Part shown: positions 35,188 through 43,362 of the stretch, piece after piece
How positions within the stretch are numbered: position 1 is the stretch's first letter
Layout: each line of letters opens with the position of its first letter
Source of the DNA: Clostridia bacterium
Lineage (GTDB): Bacteria > Bacillota > Clostridia > Christensenellales > Aristaeellaceae
Assembly (NCBI GenBank): GCA_017550035.1
Contig: JAFYLS010000092.1
Span: forward strand, 26,522 to 90,521
Direction: 5' to 3'
Length of the DNA stretch: 64,000 nt
The notes under the pieces: model-generated
Told to the model about the DNA's origin: nothing
Database searches by the model: none
The model's input: the letters and a program-made list of their open reading frames with translations, nothing else
Program-made: the position numbers and the translations under genes

Positions 35188-35218
35188 CGTTTGAAAAGCA
35201 GTTGCAGGCCATGTGTAG

Positions 35219-35447
35219 TCAGGGGAGATACTGCTGTATCTGCCGACAGGCCGAAACTGGCTGGCGCACTGCCGCCTGGCTGGTTTGGTTGGCGAATGCA
35301 CCTCGTCGGGAGACGGAGCTGCTGTACCCGCCAACAGGGTCGAAAGAACGTGACGAAGTCACTGTTTATCATGCGAATGCACCTCGTCGGGAGACGGAGC
35401 TGCTGTACCCGCCAACAGGGTCGAAATAGTTCGGCGGTTCAACCGCC
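35219..35447. repeat. Tandem repeat elements abutting the spoVT stop
   Basis: Two identical 54-base units (35292-35345 and 35373-35426), 27 bases apart, and a diverged third at about 35219-35261. In the minus direction each begins with a TTTCGACC-type box and contains CTCCGTCTCCCGAC. Before the first is a 15-base palindrome (35433-35447) touching the spoVT stop; before the second a GTGAC-TTC-GTCAC hairpin (35350-35362); before the third a GGCG/CGCC hairpin (about 35264-35278). Confidence 0.85.
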
Positions 35448-36002
35448 TCACTGTTCCATTTGGCGGCCAACGATGCCTGCGGCGGTCTCAGCTACCTTGA
35501 TCTCGGTGTCGCCCATGCGCGCGCCCTGTTCCCGGGAAAGCAAAAGCACTGCGCCGATGGCCTCGCCGTCGGCAATGATGGGCGACATCACCTGTGCCGT
35601 GTAGCCGCTCACGTCTTCTTCCGTGGTCACAGCCAGGGCTTTTCCTCCCATGGACTTGGAAAAGGTCATGGTCTGCCGGTTCTGGATGGCGCTTTCCAGA
35701 TCATGGCTGATAGGCTTGTCCCAAAGCTCCTTCTTGCTCACGCCGCTGGCGGCTACCACCTGATCCCGGTCCACGATGCAGGCAATGTGCCCCAGTGACC
35801 GAAACAGGCTTTCGGTGTAATCCTTGGCAAAGGACTGCATTTCGCCGATGGGAGAATATTTCTTCAAAATGACCTCGCCGTCCCGATCGGTGTAGATCTC
35901 CAGCGGGTCGCCCTCGCGGATACGCAGGGTGCGGCGGATTTCTTTGGGTATGACGACGCGTCCCAGTTCGTCAATTCTTCGTACAATACCGGTTGCTCTC
36001 AT
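35448..36002 (-). CDS. spoVT: Stage V sporulation protein T (AbrB-type regulator)
   Basis: 184 aa. N-terminal swapped-hairpin AbrB domain (MRATGIVRRIDELGRVVIPKE) and a C-terminal GAF-like domain (~60-184). SpoVT acts in the forespore under sigma-G, tuning late sporulation and germination genes. The start at 36002 has AAGGAG nine bases upstream. Length and both domains match SpoVT rather than the shorter AbrB/Abh, so this genome probably encodes sporulation. Confidence 0.93.
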   Translation of the reverse strand: MRATGIVRRIDELGRVVIPKEIRRTLRIREGDPLEIYTDRDGEVILKKYSPIGEMQSFAKDYTESLFRSLGHIACIVDRDQVVAASGVSKKELWDKPISHDLESAIQNRQTMTFSKSMGGKALAVTTEEDVSGYTAQVMSPIIADGEAIGAVLLLSREQGARMGDTEIKVAETAAGIVGRQMEQ

Positions 36003-36021
36003 GGGTGATCGCTCCTTCAAC

Positions 36022-36162
36022 ATGGTATGGATATTACAGGTCTATTGTGAGAAAAACGGAGAATTTTATACCCGGTGGCAGCGCTTCCACATTGAGGAAA
36101 ATCATGATGTCTTTTATTTTGATCTGGAACAAGCGGCTCGTTTTGTTTGGCTTGAGGGATGA
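36022..36162 (+). CDS. Possible small protein, 46 aa, unidentified
   Basis: A frame from ATG 36022 reads as coherent protein (…EFYTRWQRFHIEENHDVFYF…), but there is no ribosome site and it begins inside the spoVT leader. It may be a remnant of a longer gene lost together with the neighbouring degenerate DNA. Confidence 0.25.
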   Translation: MVWILQVYCEKNGEFYTRWQRFHIEENHDVFYFDLEQAARFVWLEG

Positions 36163-36215
36163 TTGACCTCATCTGGCAGGAGCGGGCGAGGGGGCATGGT
36201 TCAAATACGAAATGC

Positions 36216-36244
36216 TTGCAAATGTAAAAATGTTATTGTATAAT
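36216..36244 (+). promoter_or_regulatory. Sigma-A promoter in front of degenerate DNA
   Basis: TTGCAA (36216-36221), 17-base spacer, TATAAT (36239-36244). No intact gene follows for 600 bases, so it may be left from a lost gene or drive a non-coding transcript. Confidence 0.6.
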
Positions 36245-36265
36245 ATGAAGGAATGATTGTAACAG

Positions 36266-36793
36266 TTGCATTTACGCCGGTTATTATATGCAACTGAAAA
36301 TCTGTCTGCGGCCAATGAAGGTATATTGCTCGGAAATGGCCCATCATATACATATGCCAAGTTGGTACTCTTGACGGATACGGAACTTGAAAGCATTAGG
36401 CCGGACATAATCATTCCGGATAAGAGCTACCGTTGCGGCGCCTGAGTTTTAAGAGGGCGTGCAGCGGTTATTGGCATTTATCCTGCTGTGTTCAGGCGTT
36501 TTCTGCTCCGATATTCACCGGGTGAAGAAACGGTGGGACAGGGTGGAAAAAACGGATAGATTTACTGTGCGCACCAGCGTGGGAAGCGCCGCTGTCCGTT
36601 GGTCGTTGATATGATGGAGCAGCTGAAATTTTCTGCGGCATGGATGCTGTGGAAAATGAAATTGAAGACGCTGCCGACTATCGATATTTTCTGAACGCAG
36701 GTTTACAACCGGCTCAAAGTTTGTCATGCGGAAGATCATCCTATCCGAATGACGGCGGAAATTGCAACAGAACGGCGCGATGCCGAAATATAA
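36266..36793 (+). pseudogene. Degenerate coding region, origin unrecognised
   Basis: Short protein-like stretches occur in different frames with stops between them: 36266-36445 (…LLTDTELESIRPDIIIP…), about 36446-36560, then VENEIEDAADYRYF near 36655 and VYNRLKVCHAEDHPIRM ending at 36793. The pattern suggests one or two genes broken by frameshifts. I could not name the family. The whole 36003-36845 gap holds no intact gene. Confidence 0.35.
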
Positions 36794-36845
36794 TTAAGAT
36801 GAACCATCTGCGGTGAAAAACGCGGGAGGGGGTACTTAACTGAAT

Positions 36846-37946
36846 ATGAAAGAAGTACTGAAAAAAGTATGCGAAGCGTTCCGGATCAAAGGGATGTTTG
36901 TTTCCTATGAAGAACTGAAGGTGGGCAACATCAACAAGACCTACCGTGTCACCTACCGTCAGAAGGATGATACGCTGAAAGACTTCATCGTGCAGCGCAT
37001 CAACACCAATGTGTTCAAGGATCCTGTGGCGGTGATGAACAACATCGACCTGGTGACGGAATACATGCGGGATGAAGCACCCGAAAAGAACGTGCTGCAC
37101 TTCCATCATACCCGGGACCGCAAAACCTACATCTTTGATGAGGATGGGGGTTTTTGGCGTCTTTTCAGTTATTTCAACAGCACCACCTATAACCTGCCGG
37201 AGAACCCTGAGATCGTAAAGAACGCCGGTAAGGCTTTCGGCGAATTCCAGATGATCCTGGGCGACTTTGACGCCTCTCAGCTGACCGAGACCATTCCGGA
37301 TTTCCACAATACCCGCAAGCGCTTTGAAAAGATGGAGGCGGATATCGCTGCTGATCCCTATGGTCTGGTGAAAGACGTGCAGGAAGAGATCGACTACATC
37401 CTGTCGGTGAAGGACAAGGCCTGCACGCTGGTGGACATGCTGGCAAAGGGCGAACTGCCCCTGCGCGTGACTCATAACGATACCAAGATCAACAACGTGC
37501 TCTTTGAAAAGGGCGGCACCAAGGCGCTGGTGGTCATTGACCTGGATACCGTAATGCCCGGCCTTGTGGCCTATGACTTTGGCGACGCCATCCGTTTTGC
37601 CGCCAACCGTGTGGACGAAGACAGCAAAGATTACGAACATGCCGGCGTGAACATGGAAATGTATCGCGCTTTCGCAAGAGGCTTCCTCAAGCGCACCGCC
37701 AAGGTGCTGACCGAAAACGAAGCGGCAACGCTGGCACTGGGCTGCTTTGCCATCACGGTGGAACAGACGGTGCGTTTCCTGGATGACTACATCATGGGCA
37801 GCACCTACTTTAAAATCAACTACCCCGAACACAATCTGGTGCGCACCCGCTGTCAGGCTGCTCTTGCCAAAGATATGGAAAAGAAGCTGCCTGAGATGGA
37901 AGAAATCGTGCGGCACTATATGGATAAGTACAAGAACAGAGTATGA
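36846..37946 (+). CDS. Phosphotransferase family, N-acetylhexosamine 1-kinase-like
   Basis: 366 aa, aminoglycoside-phosphotransferase fold. LPLRVTHNDTKINNVLFE carries the catalytic Asp and metal Asn, and VIDLDTVMPGLVAYDFGDAIR the DxD metal site. These match NahK-type kinases that phosphorylate GlcNAc/GalNAc at C1. First gene of the polysaccharide locus; it could supply hexosamine-1-phosphate to a nucleotidyltransferase such as the one at 56 kb. GGAGG is 16 bases before the ATG, an unusually long gap; an in-frame CTG at 36840 would be better placed. Confidence 0.78.
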   Translation: MKEVLKKVCEAFRIKGMFVSYEELKVGNINKTYRVTYRQKDDTLKDFIVQRINTNVFKDPVAVMNNIDLVTEYMRDEAPEKNVLHFHHTRDRKTYIFDEDGGFWRLFSYFNSTTYNLPENPEIVKNAGKAFGEFQMILGDFDASQLTETIPDFHNTRKRFEKMEADIAADPYGLVKDVQEEIDYILSVKDKACTLVDMLAKGELPLRVTHNDTKINNVLFEKGGTKALVVIDLDTVMPGLVAYDFGDAIRFAANRVDEDSKDYEHAGVNMEMYRAFARGFLKRTAKVLTENEAATLALGCFAITVEQTVRFLDDYIMGSTYFKINYPEHNLVRTRCQAALAKDMEKKLPEMEEIVRHYMDKYKNRV

Positions 37947-38458
37947 GTGAAAAGAGAAAGTTACTGATTCTTGGCGCCGGTCAGTACGGTCAGGTGGTCC
38001 GGGAAACAGCCGAAACCATGGGCTGCTTTGAAGAGATCGCCTTTCTGGATGACAACAGTCTGCTGGCTGTGGGCAAAATGGCGGATGCAGAAAAACTGCG
38101 CGGCACCTACACGGATGCATTTGTTGCTATGGGCAGCCCGGTGCTTAGGGAACTCTGGATGGATAAATTGGAAGCTATGGGCTATCGCCTGCCTGCCATT
38201 CGTCACCCCCAGAGTGTGGTGATGCCTTCTGCGAAGATCGCGGAAGGATGCATCATAGAAGGGATGGCCGTGGTCAACAGCTATGCCCAGGTGGGCAGAG
38301 GCTGCCTCATCTGCGCCGGCGCGGTGATCAATCACAATGCGGTGATTTCGGCTTACTGCCAAATCGACTGCAACGCCACGGTGACTGCAAGAAGCCTGGT
38401 ACCCAAAGGGTACAAAGTTCCCTGCGGGCAGATATACGAAAAGGAAAACGGAGTGTAA
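37943..38458 (+). CDS. PglD/NeuD-like sugar acyltransferase
   Basis: 171 aa. N-terminal Rossmann-like subdomain (LLILGAGQYGQVVRETAE) and a left-handed beta-helix made of hexapeptide repeats (~95-160; IAEGCIIEGMAVVNSYAQVGRGCLICAGAVI). Shorter than the ~200-aa norm. Expected to acetylate an amino sugar on a nucleotide carrier. Overlaps the kinase gene by 4 bases (ATGA). Confidence 0.78.
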   Translation: MSEKRKLLILGAGQYGQVVRETAETMGCFEEIAFLDDNSLLAVGKMADAEKLRGTYTDAFVAMGSPVLRELWMDKLEAMGYRLPAIRHPQSVVMPSAKIAEGCIIEGMAVVNSYAQVGRGCLICAGAVINHNAVISAYCQIDCNATVTARSLVPKGYKVPCGQIYEKENGV

Positions 38459-38463
38459 AAGCA

Positions 38464-39093
38464 ATGTACAAGAAGTTCGGTAAACGCCTCATCGACCTGG
38501 TTCTGTCTGCCTGCGGCATTCTGGTTTTGTCCCCCATTTTGTTGATTCTGGTGATCGCTATCAAGCTGGATTCTCCCGGCCCTGTGCTGTTCAAGCAGAA
38601 GCGCGTGGGTCTTCATAAGAAGCATTTCAATATTCTCAAGTTCCGCACCATGCGCATCGATACGCCCCGGGATATGCCCACCCATATGCTGACGAATCCC
38701 GAACAGTGGATCACCAAGGTGGGCGGTTTCCTGCGCAAGACCAGTCTGGACGAACTGCCCCAGATCTTCAACATCCTGATGGGTCAGATGTCCGTGATCG
38801 GTCCCCGCCCTGCGCTGTGGAACCAGTATGACCTGATCGCAGAGCGCGATAAGTACGGCGCCAATGACGTGATGCCCGGTCTCACCGGCTGGGCGCAGAT
38901 CAACGGCCGCGACGAACTGGAGATCCCCGTGAAGGCCAGGCTGGACGGCGAATACGTGGAAAAGATGAGCCTGATGTTTGATATCAAGTGCTTCATCGGC
39001 ACCGTCGTTTCCGTGCTCAAGCACGACGGCGTGGTGGAAGGCGGCACGGGCGAACTGAATAAGAAGAAAGAAAACGAGGCGGCCGGCAAATGA
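38464..39093 (+). CDS. Initiating sugar-phosphate transferase (bacterial sugar transferase, PglC/WcaJ type)
   Basis: 209 aa, small form. N-terminal membrane helix (~12-33), then KFRTMR, GGFLRKTSLDELPQIFNIL and SVIGPRPALWNQYDL, and PGLTGWAQINGR, all classical. It transfers the first sugar-1-phosphate to undecaprenyl phosphate on the inner face. The partner is inferred to be a UDP-hexosamine. The ATG at 38464 is chosen because upstream in-frame sequence lies inside the preceding gene. Confidence 0.9.
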   Translation: MYKKFGKRLIDLVLSACGILVLSPILLILVIAIKLDSPGPVLFKQKRVGLHKKHFNILKFRTMRIDTPRDMPTHMLTNPEQWITKVGGFLRKTSLDELPQIFNILMGQMSVIGPRPALWNQYDLIAERDKYGANDVMPGLTGWAQINGRDELEIPVKARLDGEYVEKMSLMFDIKCFIGTVVSVLKHDGVVEGGTGELNKKKENEAAGK

Positions 39094-39872
39094 AAAAGAT
39101 TCTGATCACGGGCGCAAACAGCTATATCGGCATGTCCTTTGAAAAGTACATGTCCCAGTGGCCCGAACAGTATCAGGTGGACACGGTGGACATGGTGGAC
39201 GGCTCCTGGCGGGAAAAGTCTTTCGCCGGGTACGATGCAGTGTTCCATGTGGCGGGCATCGCCCATATCAAAGAAACTGAGGAAAATGCACACCTGTACT
39301 ACGACATTAACCGCGATCTGGCCGTGGAAACGGCAAAGAAAGCCAAGGCTGATGGCGTAAGACAGTTTGTGTTTCTCAGCTCCATGAGCGTGTACGGCAT
39401 TGAAGAAGGCGCAATTAACCTGCAGACTGTGCCGCAGCCCAGGAGCAACTACGGAAAATCCAAACTGCAGGCCGAAGAAGGTATGAGAGAACTGGCTGAT
39501 GGGCAGTTTGCCATTGCCACGCTGCGTCCGCCCATGGTCTATGGGGATGGATGCAAGGGCAACTATCAGGCACTGGTCAAATTCGCCAATAAACTTCCTT
39601 TCTTCCCTGCCTATCAGAATAAGCGCAGTATGATTCACATTGACAAGTTGAGTCAAACAGTGAAAGCGCTTGCGGATGAGAAGGCAGAAGGTCTGTTCCT
39701 GCCCCAGGACGATCAGTATGTGTGTACCTGCGACATGGTGGCGTCCATTGCAGCGGGGATGGGTAAGAAAATGAAACTGCTGAAGGTCCTCAATCCGGCG
39801 GCAGCGCTTGCCAGACGCTTTACCGGTATGGGCAAAAAAGCCTTCGGGGATTTGTACTACGAGAGAGACTGA
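39090..39872 (+). CDS. NAD-dependent epimerase/dehydratase (SDR family)
   Basis: 260 aa extended SDR. Nucleotide motif GANSYIGMSF near 8, SSMSVYG and the catalytic YGKSK (Tyr-xxx-Lys) near 127. The C-terminal substrate domain is short. Probably a 4-epimerase or 4-reductase acting on the first lipid-linked or nucleotide sugar. Overlaps the sugar transferase by 4 bases, suggesting a joint step. Confidence 0.85.
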   Translation: MKKILITGANSYIGMSFEKYMSQWPEQYQVDTVDMVDGSWREKSFAGYDAVFHVAGIAHIKETEENAHLYYDINRDLAVETAKKAKADGVRQFVFLSSMSVYGIEEGAINLQTVPQPRSNYGKSKLQAEEGMRELADGQFAIATLRPPMVYGDGCKGNYQALVKFANKLPFFPAYQNKRSMIHIDKLSQTVKALADEKAEGLFLPQDDQYVCTCDMVASIAAGMGKKMKLLKVLNPAAALARRFTGMGKKAFGDLYYERD

Positions 39873-39884
39873 CGGGAGGGAAAC

Positions 39885-41096
39885 ATGAAGAAAAAAGATG
39901 TACTGTTCCTGTGCCAGTTTTTCTACCCGGAGTATGTATCCTCTGCTACGCTTCCCTATGATACGGCTGTGGCGCTGAAAAATGCCGGTTTTTCCGTGGA
40001 TGCCCTGTGCGGTTATCCCCATGAGTATGCCGACGGTAAAGAAGTGCCTGTAAAGGAAGATGTAAACGGTATCGGCATTCACCGGGTCAAGTATATTCAG
40101 ATGGATCGAAAGAAGTTTATCGGACGTCTGGTGAATTACTTTTCCCTTACGTTTATGATGGCGATGCATCTGTTCAAACTGGCGAAGTATAAGTCGGTCA
40201 TTGTGTATTCCAATCCGCCGCTGCTGCCATGGGTAGCAGCCTGGGCGAAAAAGCTGTTTGGAACCCGGTTGATCTTCGTGGCCTATGACCTTTATCCGGA
40301 GATCGCTGTGCGGATGGGCGCTTTGAGGGACGGAAACATAATCTGCCGGCTGATGAGCCACATCAATCAAGCGGTATATAAACATGCAGATCAGGTCATT
40401 GCACTTTCTTCGGAGATGAAAGCGTATATTGCCGAGAACCGTCCGATTAAGGAAGACTGCATTACGGTGATTCCTAACTGGTACGAACAGCAGCCTGAAG
40501 AAACCGGAGACCGGAAGAAAGACAATACATTCAGTGAACTGATTCAAAACCGATTCACGGTATCGTACTTTGGCAATATGGGCACGGCACAGGATATGGA
40601 AACCATTCTGGGCGCCATGCGTCTGCTGAAGGATGATGAGGGAATTTGCTTCCTGCTGGCAGGCCACGGCAACAAGCTGGATCAGCTGCGTGAAACCGTA
40701 GAAAAAGAAGGAATTGGCAATGTGTATGTGCAGTCCTTCCTTCGCGGCAAGGCATTTCAGGATGCGCTTCGCATCAGTGACGCAGCGCTGGTTTCACTGG
40801 AAAAAGGTTTGGTGGGACTGTGTGTGCCCAGTAAAACCTATAGCTACATGGGACAAGGCATTCCGCTGCTGGCAATTATGGAACCCTGCGATATTGTCAG
40901 CGACATTGAAAGCGGCGCCGGTATGTGGGTTCGTAACGGAGAAGCGGACGCTCTGGCGGATGCCATCCGGAAAATGCATGATGATGCTGAAAGTGGAAAC
41001 GCCATGAGAAACAAGTGCAGAACGTTGTTTGAAGAAAAATACACTACGGATATCTGCACAAAGCAATATGTGAATACCATTCAAAAACTACTGTAA
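39885..41096 (+). CDS. Glycosyltransferase family 4 (WbuB-like)
   Basis: 403 aa, GT-B fold. N-terminal LFLCQFFYPEYVSSATLPYD acceptor domain; C-terminal donor domain with SYFGNMGTAQDMETIL and a variant GT4 motif (VSLEKGLVGLCVPSKTYSYMGQGIP). WbuB-like enzymes transfer L-FucNAc in clusters that hold the fnl genes, as here; the linkage is inferred. Base composition is more A/T-rich than the flanking biosynthetic genes. Confidence 0.85.
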   Translation: MKKKDVLFLCQFFYPEYVSSATLPYDTAVALKNAGFSVDALCGYPHEYADGKEVPVKEDVNGIGIHRVKYIQMDRKKFIGRLVNYFSLTFMMAMHLFKLAKYKSVIVYSNPPLLPWVAAWAKKLFGTRLIFVAYDLYPEIAVRMGALRDGNIICRLMSHINQAVYKHADQVIALSSEMKAYIAENRPIKEDCITVIPNWYEQQPEETGDRKKDNTFSELIQNRFTVSYFGNMGTAQDMETILGAMRLLKDDEGICFLLAGHGNKLDQLRETVEKEGIGNVYVQSFLRGKAFQDALRISDAALVSLEKGLVGLCVPSKTYSYMGQGIPLLAIMEPCDIVSDIESGAGMWVRNGEADALADAIRKMHDDAESGNAMRNKCRTLFEEKYTTDICTKQYVNTIQKLL

Positions 41097-41112
41097 GTTG
41101 AGGTGCAAGAAT

Positions 41113-42159
41113 ATGGGTATCTTTGCGAATAAAACTCTGCTCATCACCGGTGGTACCGGTTCCTTCGGCAATGCTGTGCTTAATCGTTTCCTGCGTACCG
41201 ATATCGGTGAAATCCGCGTGCTGAGCCGCGACGAAAAGAAGCAGGACGATATGCGCCATGAATTCCAGGCCAAAATGCCTGAAGTGGCGGACAAGATCAA
41301 GTTCTACATCGGCGATGTGCGCGATCTGGCGTCCGTGAAGAACGCCATGCATGGCGTGGACTACATTTTCCATGCTGCCGCCCTCAAGCAGGTGCCTTCC
41401 TGCGAATTCTTCCCTATGGAAGCTGTGAAGACAAACGTCATTGGTACCGATAACGTGCTGACTGCCGCCATCGAAGCCGGCGTCAAAAACGTGGTGTGCC
41501 TGTCCACTGATAAGGCTGCCTACCCCGTCAACGCCATGGGTACTTCCAAGGCTATGATGGAAAAGGTGATCGTGGCCAAGTCCCGCACCGTATCCCCCGA
41601 TAAGACCAAGATCTGCTGCACCCGCTACGGCAACGTCATGTGCTCCCGCGGCAGCGTTATCCCGCTGTGGATCGAACAGATCAAGGCCGGCAACCCCATC
41701 ACCATCACCGAACCCAGCATGACCCGTTTCATCATGTCTCTGGACGAAGCGGTGGACCTGGTGCTGTTTGCCTTTGAAAACGGCGTTTCCGGCGACATTC
41801 TGGTCCAGAAGGCGCCTGCCTGCACCATTGGAACGCTGGCTGAGGCAGTCACCGGCCTGTTTAAGCCCGACCATGAGATCAAGGTGATCGGTATCCGCCA
41901 CGGCGAAAAGATGTACGAAACCCTGCTGACCAACGAAGAATGCGCCAATGCCATCGACCTGGGCGACTTCTACCGCGTGCCCAGCGACAAGCGCGGCCTG
42001 AACTACGATAAGTATTTCAAGGAAGGCGATGTTGACCGCAATCCCCTGACCGAGTTCGATTCTCACAACACCGAACTGCTGAATGTGGAACAGGTGAAGG
42101 AAAAGCTGCTGAGCCTGCAGTATATCCGCGACGAACTGGCTGCCTGGGAGGCCAAGTAA
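41113..42159 (+). CDS. fnlA: UDP-GlcNAc 4,6-dehydratase/5-epimerase (FnlA/CapE/WbjB type)
   Basis: 348 aa SDR. LLITGGTGSFGNAVLNRFL nucleotide motif; the catalytic site uses NAMGTSKAMMEK (Met in place of Tyr of classical SDRs, typical of this group). It dehydrates UDP-GlcNAc and epimerises C5 (and C3) as the first step to UDP-N-acetyl-L-fucosamine. The ATG at 41113 has GAGGTG eight bases upstream. Followed after 3 bases by fnlB. Strong, GC-rich codon bias. Confidence 0.9.
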   Translation: MGIFANKTLLITGGTGSFGNAVLNRFLRTDIGEIRVLSRDEKKQDDMRHEFQAKMPEVADKIKFYIGDVRDLASVKNAMHGVDYIFHAAALKQVPSCEFFPMEAVKTNVIGTDNVLTAAIEAGVKNVVCLSTDKAAYPVNAMGTSKAMMEKVIVAKSRTVSPDKTKICCTRYGNVMCSRGSVIPLWIEQIKAGNPITITEPSMTRFIMSLDEAVDLVLFAFENGVSGDILVQKAPACTIGTLAEAVTGLFKPDHEIKVIGIRHGEKMYETLLTNEECANAIDLGDFYRVPSDKRGLNYDKYFKEGDVDRNPLTEFDSHNTELLNVEQVKEKLLSLQYIRDELAAWEAK

Positions 42160-42162
42160 ACT

Positions 42163-43362
42163 ATGAACATCCTCATCACCGGCGCCAAGGGCTTTGTGGG
42201 CAAAAACCTGACCGAAGCGCTCAAGTGCATCCGGGACGGCAAGGACAAGACCCATCCCGGTCTTGAAATTGGCGAACTGTATCTGTACGATATCGATTCT
42301 ACTGCGGAAGAACTGGAATACGCCTGCAAAAATGCGGATTTTGTCATCAACATGGCGGGCGTGAACCGTCCTCAGACCCCTGAAGAATTCATGCAGGGCA
42401 ACTTTGGGTTTGCGTCCAAACTGCTGGATACTTTGAAGAAGTACGGAAACAAAGCCCCTGTGGTGCTGTCCTCCTCCATTCAGGCCACCCTCATCGGCCG
42501 CTATGACAGCGAATACGGCCGCAGCAAGAAGGCGGGCGAAGAACTGTTCTTCCAGTATGCGCAGGACGAAAACGTAAAGGTGCTGGTGTACCGCTTCCCC
42601 AACCTGTTCGGCAAGTGGTGCCGTCCCAATTACAACAGCGCTGTGGCTACCTTCTGCAATAACATCGCCAATGATCTGCCCATCACGGTGAACGATCCTT
42701 CCGTGCAGCTGGAACTTTTGTACATCGACGATCTGGTGGACGAAATGATCGCCGCGCTGGAAGGCAAGGAACATCACTGCGAATTTGACGGCATTGAAAC
42801 GGTTTTGACGGAAGACGGCCGCTACTGCGCCGCGCCCATCAGCCATCATGTGACCTTGGGCGAGATCGTGGATCTGCTGGAAAGCTTCAAGAATCAGCCC
42901 TCCACGCTGGTGATGCCCGAAATTCCCCATAACAGCTTTGCCAAGAAGCTGTATTCCACTTACCTTTCCTACCTGCCCAAGGAAAAGGTGAGTTTCCCTC
43001 TGAAAATGAACGTGGATGCCCGCGGCAGCTTTACCGAACTGCTCCGCTCTGAAAAGTGCGGTCAGATCTCCGTGAACATTTCCAAGCCCGGCATCACCAA
43101 GGGCCAGCACTGGCATCATACCAAATGGGAATTCTTCATTGTGGTTGCCGGTCACGGCCTCATTCAGATGCGCAAAATCGGCTCCGAAGAAGTGCTGAAC
43201 TTTGAAGTCAGCGGCGAAAAGATCGAAGCCATCCATATGCTGCCCGGCTATACCCACAACATCATCAACCTTTCCGATACCGAGGATCTGGTGACCGTGA
43301 TGTGGGCCAATGAACTGTTTGATCCCAAGAAGCCCGATACTTTCTTTGAGGTGGTTGAATAA
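42163..43362 (+). CDS. fnlB: UDP-2-acetamido-2,6-dideoxy-hexulose reductase with cupin domain (FnlB/CapF/WbjC type)
   Basis: 399 aa, two domains: SDR (1-~250; LITGAKGFVGKNL, catalytic YGRSKKAGE) and a C-terminal cupin (~275-399; KGQHWHHTKWEFFIVV with metal His). In CapF the cupin epimerises C3 and the SDR reduces C4, giving UDP-6-deoxy-L-talose-type sugar. Full length and complete. Shares one base with fnlC. Confidence 0.92.
   Translation: MNILITGAKGFVGKNLTEALKCIRDGKDKTHPGLEIGELYLYDIDSTAEELEYACKNADFVINMAGVNRPQTPEEFMQGNFGFASKLLDTLKKYGNKAPVVLSSSIQATLIGRYDSEYGRSKKAGEELFFQYAQDENVKVLVYRFPNLFGKWCRPNYNSAVATFCNNIANDLPITVNDPSVQLELLYIDDLVDEMIAALEGKEHHCEFDGIETVLTEDGRYCAAPISHHVTLGEIVDLLESFKNQPSTLVMPEIPHNSFAKKLYSTYLSYLPKEKVSFPLKMNVDARGSFTELLRSEKCGQISVNISKPGITKGQHWHHTKWEFFIVVAGHGLIQMRKIGSEEVLNFEVSGEKIEAIHMLPGYTHNIINLSDTEDLVTVMWANELFDPKKPDTFFEVVE

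Noticed and set aside
35046..35372. 108-codon minus-strand frame between rpsT and spoVT
   Set aside because: It runs through terminators and the repeat elements; translation is that of the repeats, not of a gene.
35292..35426. CRISPR array
   Set aside because: Only two identical units of 54 bases with one 27-base interval, units contain hairpins of another family, and there are no cas genes.
38784..40667. 627-codon minus-strand frame opposite the epimerase and GT4 genes
   Set aside because: No ribosome site or domain; the plus-strand genes have both.
41044..43257. 737-codon minus-strand frame opposite fnlA and fnlB
   Set aside because: Shadow of two highly conserved sugar-pathway genes with strong codon bias.
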